DNA of 64,000 bases from assembly GCF_014534645.1 (NCBI RefSeq), contig NZ_JACVQF010000025.1, positions 49,239 to 113,238 of the forward strand, given 5' to 3'. Below, one piece after another: positions 61,720 to 64,000 of this stretch. Both the position numbers and the translations under genes were made by a program. The DNA is from Streptomyces griseicoloratus. Its GTDB lineage: Bacteria; Actinomycetota; Actinomycetes; Streptomycetales; Streptomycetaceae. The notes below the pieces were generated by a model. The model did not search any database, was not told the origin of the DNA, and worked only from the letters and a program-made list of their open reading frames with translations. Within the stretch, counting starts at the first letter, position 1; the number at the start of each line of letters is the position of its first letter.

Positions 61720-62130
61720 ATGTCCGACACGACCCCGCCGACAGGCGGCGCGCCCGGCGAACGAGACGGGCAGGCACCCGACGCGCGCGGAGAGACGGCA
61801 CTGGGGACCAGCCGGGGGAGCGGCGCGGAACCGGCCCCCGCGCAGGCGGACACCGCCCGCGACGGCGGGCTCGTCCCGCGCGAGGAGTCCGACAGGTTCG
61901 AGCAGCGGCTGCAGCACGCGGTCGCCGGATTCGTCGACGGCCCGCGGGCCGCCGTGGAGGAGGCCGACCACGTCCTGGAGGAGGTCACCACCCGCATCAC
62001 GGACGCCGTCACCCAGCGCCGCCGCACCCTGCGCGGCTCCTGGCAGGAGAGCGAGGAGACCGACACCGAACGGCTCCGCCTGGCCCTGCGGGACTACCGT
62101 GAGCTGGCGGACCGCCTGATGCACCTCTGA
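61720..62130 (+). CDS. Small paralogue of the preceding gene, FVDxPRxAVxEAD motif
   Basis: 136 residues, no membrane segment. The first 50 residues are low complexity. From DRFEQRLQHAVAGFVDGPRAAVEEADHVLEEVTTRI the sequence aligns with ERFEARWTAAQERFVDSPREAVSEADRLLAELA of the upstream protein, then WQESEETDTERLRLALRDYRELADRLMHL. Likely a soluble partner of the membrane-anchored paralogue. ATG at 61720, six bases after the upstream stop, with GAAGGAGG within the upstream end. Confidence 0.85.
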   Translation: MSDTTPPTGGAPGERDGQAPDARGETALGTSRGSGAEPAPAQADTARDGGLVPREESDRFEQRLQHAVAGFVDGPRAAVEEADHVLEEVTTRITDAVTQRRRTLRGSWQESEETDTERLRLALRDYRELADRLMHL

Positions 62131-62137
62131 GCGGCGG

Positions 62138-62539
62138 CTACTGCCGCGCCGCCCGCCACTGCCGTACGACCTCCTCGACGTCGTACGGCTTCAGACCCAG
62201 CGGAGGGCCGGGCGGCGGCTTGAACATGACGTCGCGGATCTTGACGTTGATCTCCTCGACGATCCGCCGCACGACCCGCTCCGACGGAGCGTTCGCCGCC
62301 GCCTCCAGCGCGTCCTCCGCCTCCTTGCGCAGCGCCAGCGTGGGCGGCAGGACGGAGAAGCCCTCGCGGGCCATCTTCCGCTTGACCCACCACAGCTCGT
62401 CGTAGGTGGCGTCCACGTCACTCGGGAGCGGCTTCCCCGCTCCCGGCAGCCGGTCGAACTCGCCGCGTGCCTCGGCATCACGGATCTGCTTGTCGACCCA
62501 GGACTCGAAGTCGACGCCGGGTGGCTTTCGCTCGGTCAT
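62138..62539 (-). CDS. DUF1992 (DnaJ homologue C28-like) protein
   Basis: 133 residues, cytoplasmic. DFESWVDKQIRDAEARGEFDRLPGAGKPLPSDVDATYDELWWVKRKMAREGFSVLPPTLALRKEAE is the DUF1992 signature (FxxLPGxGKPL). Function unknown; some family members occur fused to DnaJ in eukaryotes. ATG at 62539 follows CACAAT by six bases (minus strand), a possible leaderless start. Convergent with the preceding pair. Confidence 0.92.
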   Translation of the reverse strand: MTERKPPGVDFESWVDKQIRDAEARGEFDRLPGAGKPLPSDVDATYDELWWVKRKMAREGFSVLPPTLALRKEAEDALEAAANAPSERVVRRIVEEINVKIRDVMFKPPPGPPLGLKPYDVEEVVRQWRAARQ

Positions 62540-62618
62540 GACCCCATTGTGCCGGACACCACACGAGTGGCCGATCTATCATGCGGCGGCAATGACGGAC
62601 GTCTCAGGAGGAGCGCAC

Positions 62619-63011
62619 GTGCTCGAACTCACCATGGCCGCCGTCACCGCGGCGGACGCGGGCGCCACGGCCGGCATGCAGATGGCCGACGCGCCCAGCG
62701 AGCCCGGGGCGGTGCTGCGGGTGGGCCGGGACAGGTCCGTGTGCCGGCTGTCGACGCCGGAGGACTGGCTGTTCGTCTCCCGGGTGCACCTGGAGTTCCG
62801 GTGCGGGCCCGACGGCACCTGGCAGCTGACCTGGCTGCGGGGCTCGCAGCCCGACCCGTCCTCCGAGGTCCGGCTGACCGTCGGCGAGCACGTCCAGCCG
62901 GTCGTCTACGGCGGCACGGTGCCGCTGCCGAGGGGCGGCAGCGGCGAGGTCGTGGTCCAGGACCGTACGGGGCCGCGCAGCGTGAACGTCGGCTTCTACC
63001 ACGAGGTCTGA
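62619..63011 (+). CDS. FHA-like domain protein
   Basis: About 130 residues. AVLRVGRDRSVCRLSTPEDWLFVSRVHLEFRCGPDGTWQLTWLRGS shows an FHA-type pattern (GR near the start, SRVH in the middle), then VRLTVGEHVQPVVYGGTVPLPRGGSGEVVVQDRTG. Would bind phosphothreonine peptides if the FHA residues are complete. GTG at 62619 has a very strong AGGAGG seven bases upstream; the ATG at 62592 would put that site inside the gene. TATCAT at 62577-62582 gives a leader of about 30 bases. Confidence 0.8.
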   Translation: MLELTMAAVTAADAGATAGMQMADAPSEPGAVLRVGRDRSVCRLSTPEDWLFVSRVHLEFRCGPDGTWQLTWLRGSQPDPSSEVRLTVGEHVQPVVYGGTVPLPRGGSGEVVVQDRTGPRSVNVGFYHEV

Positions 63012-63021
63012 GGCACGGCGC

Positions 63022-63687
63022 TCAGGCCAGCACCCGCGCCAGCGCGAAGCCGTCGTACCCCTTGGTGCCGACCGTCTGGATCGCGGTGCCGCTCAGCCTC
63101 GGGTGGCTGCCGATCATCTCGATGGCGGCGCGGGTGCCGCGTACGTCGTCGGCGGTGCTGTCGGCGTCGGCCACGCGGCCGCCGCGGACGACGTTGTCGA
63201 TGATGATCAGGCTGCCGGTGCTGGTCAGTTTCAGGGCCCATTCGAGGTAGTGGGCGTTGTTGCCCTTGTCGGCGTCGATGAAGACCAGGTCGAAGGGCGG
63301 CGGATTCTCGTCGGCGAGCCCGGGCAGTGACTCCAGCGCGGGGCCCACGCGCACGTCGACGAGGTGGTCCAGGCCGGCGCGGGAGATGTTGCGGGTGGCG
63401 ACCTCGGCGTGCCGGGCGCTGTACTCCAGGGTGACCAGGCGGCCCTCGGGCGGGAGGGCGCGGGCCAGCCAGATGGTGCTGTAGCCGCCGAGGGTGCCGA
63501 TCTCCAGGATGTGCCGGGCGCCCTGGATCTGGGCGAGGAGCTGGAGGAGTTTGCCCTGGCTGGCCGTGACGTTCACCTGCGGCAGCTGGGCGGCTTCGCT
63601 GTCGCGGAGGGCGGCCTCGAGGACGTCGTCGTCGGGGGCGAGGTGGGTGGTGAAGTAGTCGTCGACGTCGTTCCAGAGCTCGCTCAT
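63022..63687 (-). CDS. O-methyltransferase (SAM-dependent, catechol-type)
   Basis: 221 residues. N-terminal ELWNDVDDYFTTHLAPDDDVLEAALRDSEAAQLPQVNVTASQGKLLQLLAQ, SAM motif I HILEIGTLGGYSTIWLARAL, then VTLEYSARHAEVATRNISRAGL, metal/substrate motif DLVFIDADKGNNAHYLEWAL and LIIIDNVVRGGRVAD. Matches the class I O-methyltransferase group related to caffeoyl-CoA and catechol methyltransferases. ATG at 63687. Its promoter region carries an A/T-rich inverted repeat. Confidence 0.95.
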   Translation of the reverse strand: MSELWNDVDDYFTTHLAPDDDVLEAALRDSEAAQLPQVNVTASQGKLLQLLAQIQGARHILEIGTLGGYSTIWLARALPPEGRLVTLEYSARHAEVATRNISRAGLDHLVDVRVGPALESLPGLADENPPPFDLVFIDADKGNNAHYLEWALKLTSTGSLIIIDNVVRGGRVADADSTADDVRGTRAAIEMIGSHPRLSGTAIQTVGTKGYDGFALARVLA

Positions 63688-63708
63688 ACCCGGCTGTGCC
63701 TCTCGTAT

Positions 63709-63751
63709 GACTAGTTAGCTTTTCTAAGTAGGTGCACTAACGAACATAGTC
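63709..63751. promoter_or_regulatory. Candidate operator upstream of the O-methyltransferase
   Basis: Nested inverted repeats in A/T-rich DNA: GACTA (63709-63713) with TAGTC (63747-63751), and GTTAG (63714-63718) with CTAAC (63737-63741). Lies about 20-65 bases upstream of the gene, so a regulator may bind here. Confidence 0.45.
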
Positions 63752-64000
63752 GCGCGGAGGTGTTGTGTCAGGGGGTTCCTGTGAGCGTGTTTCAGCCGAT
63801 TGGGGGTGCGGGGGGCTTGTGGGCCGGCCTGGCGTTTAGCTATGGCGGCCCGGCCGCCCGCGGTTAGGGGGTCCGGCGTTTGGGTGGTCACCCGGCGCGG
63901 GTGCGGGCCGGGGGTGGGTCGCGTGGCCCGGCGCTGGCGGGGTGCCTCCCCCAGAGGGGGTACCCCCAGCGCCCACCCGTGCCGCCCTGGGGGTACCTCC
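63752..64000. other. Non-coding G-rich right end with a large hairpin
   Basis: No supported gene. At 63931-63972 there is a long imperfect hairpin: GCGCTGG (63931-63937) pairs with CCAGCGC (63966-63972), and inside it GGGGT (63939-63943) with ACCCC (63962-63966 region) and CCTCCC with the GAGGGGG run. The last bases GGGGGTACCTCC restart the same inner motif, so more copies probably lie just beyond the window. Such GGGGGTACC palindromes are common Streptomyces intergenic repeats. Confidence 0.65.

Overview
This 64 kb window is chromosomal DNA from a Streptomyces or very close relative. The evidence is very high GC with strong third-position G/C, frequent GTG starts, many leaderless promoters, a twin-arginine secretome, and a fasR-fabD-fabH-acpP-fabF cluster, a homodimeric aceE and a tellurium-resistance (Ter) stress cluster of the kind found in streptomycete cores. 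I see no insertion sequence, integrase, prophage, CRISPR array or rRNA. One tRNA (Val, anticodon TAC) lies at about 46.9 kb. Gene order looks like ordinary core chromosome.

Layout. 0-7.4 kb (minus strand): a ChvE/MmsA/MmsB monosaccharide ABC transporter cut by the left edge, a TIM-barrel U32-like protein, and a separate two-gene unit (zinc alcohol dehydrogenase, enolase-superfamily sugar-acid dehydratase) with its own terminator; together a sugar uptake and oxidation locus. 7.4-13.2 kb: a zinc-ribbon membrane protein, a MarR regulator divergent from an NADPH oxidoreductase with two perfect palindromes between them, Ohr, an EI24 membrane protein, a LysE exporter and an SGNH lipoprotein. 13.2-18.7 kb: DUF3145 and the fatty acid synthase operon with its activator FasR. 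18.8-27.0 kb: pirin, a serine hydrolase, GNAT, a MerR/aldo-keto reductase pair with a textbook 19-bp-spacer promoter, DUF4429, DUF1023, and a TetR/MFS efflux pair. 27.1-31.7 kb: a K+ channel, aceE, DUF3052 and AhpE-like peroxiredoxin.

32.3-41.5 kb: the most distinctive region, a Ter stress module: two tandem terD, a TerC-type DUF475 membrane protein, a TerA-like protein, a third TerD with a low-complexity tail, then an HpcH/HpaI lyase, a very large fused phosphoribosyltransferase/TRSP/StiP/PELOTA protein and a HAD phosphatase. The last three form the predicted nucleoside-like metabolite pathway of Ter systems; normally separate components are joined in one 844-residue chain.

41.4-64 kb: two DedA proteins, a two-component system, an FmdB zinc ribbon with a Cys/Gly tail, coiled-coil and DUF4097 envelope proteins, tRNA-Val, DoxX/TetR, a Tat-exported LVIVD protein and SDR dehydrogenase, an alkaline phosphatase D, a secreted HNH nuclease, a yybP-ykoY-type manganese riboswitch in front of a GDT1 transporter, a HAD phosphatase, a peptidoglycan-binding protein, an MFS exporter fused to a MarR-like domain, GNAT, two paralogous small proteins, DUF1992, an FHA-like protein and an O-methyltransferase.

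At larger scale, at least fifteen genes have a TAnnnT -10 box only 6-9 bases before the start codon, so they are predicted to be translated from leaderless mRNAs; this pattern was used to choose starts. Most gene units are closed by perfect GC-rich hairpins without a U tract.
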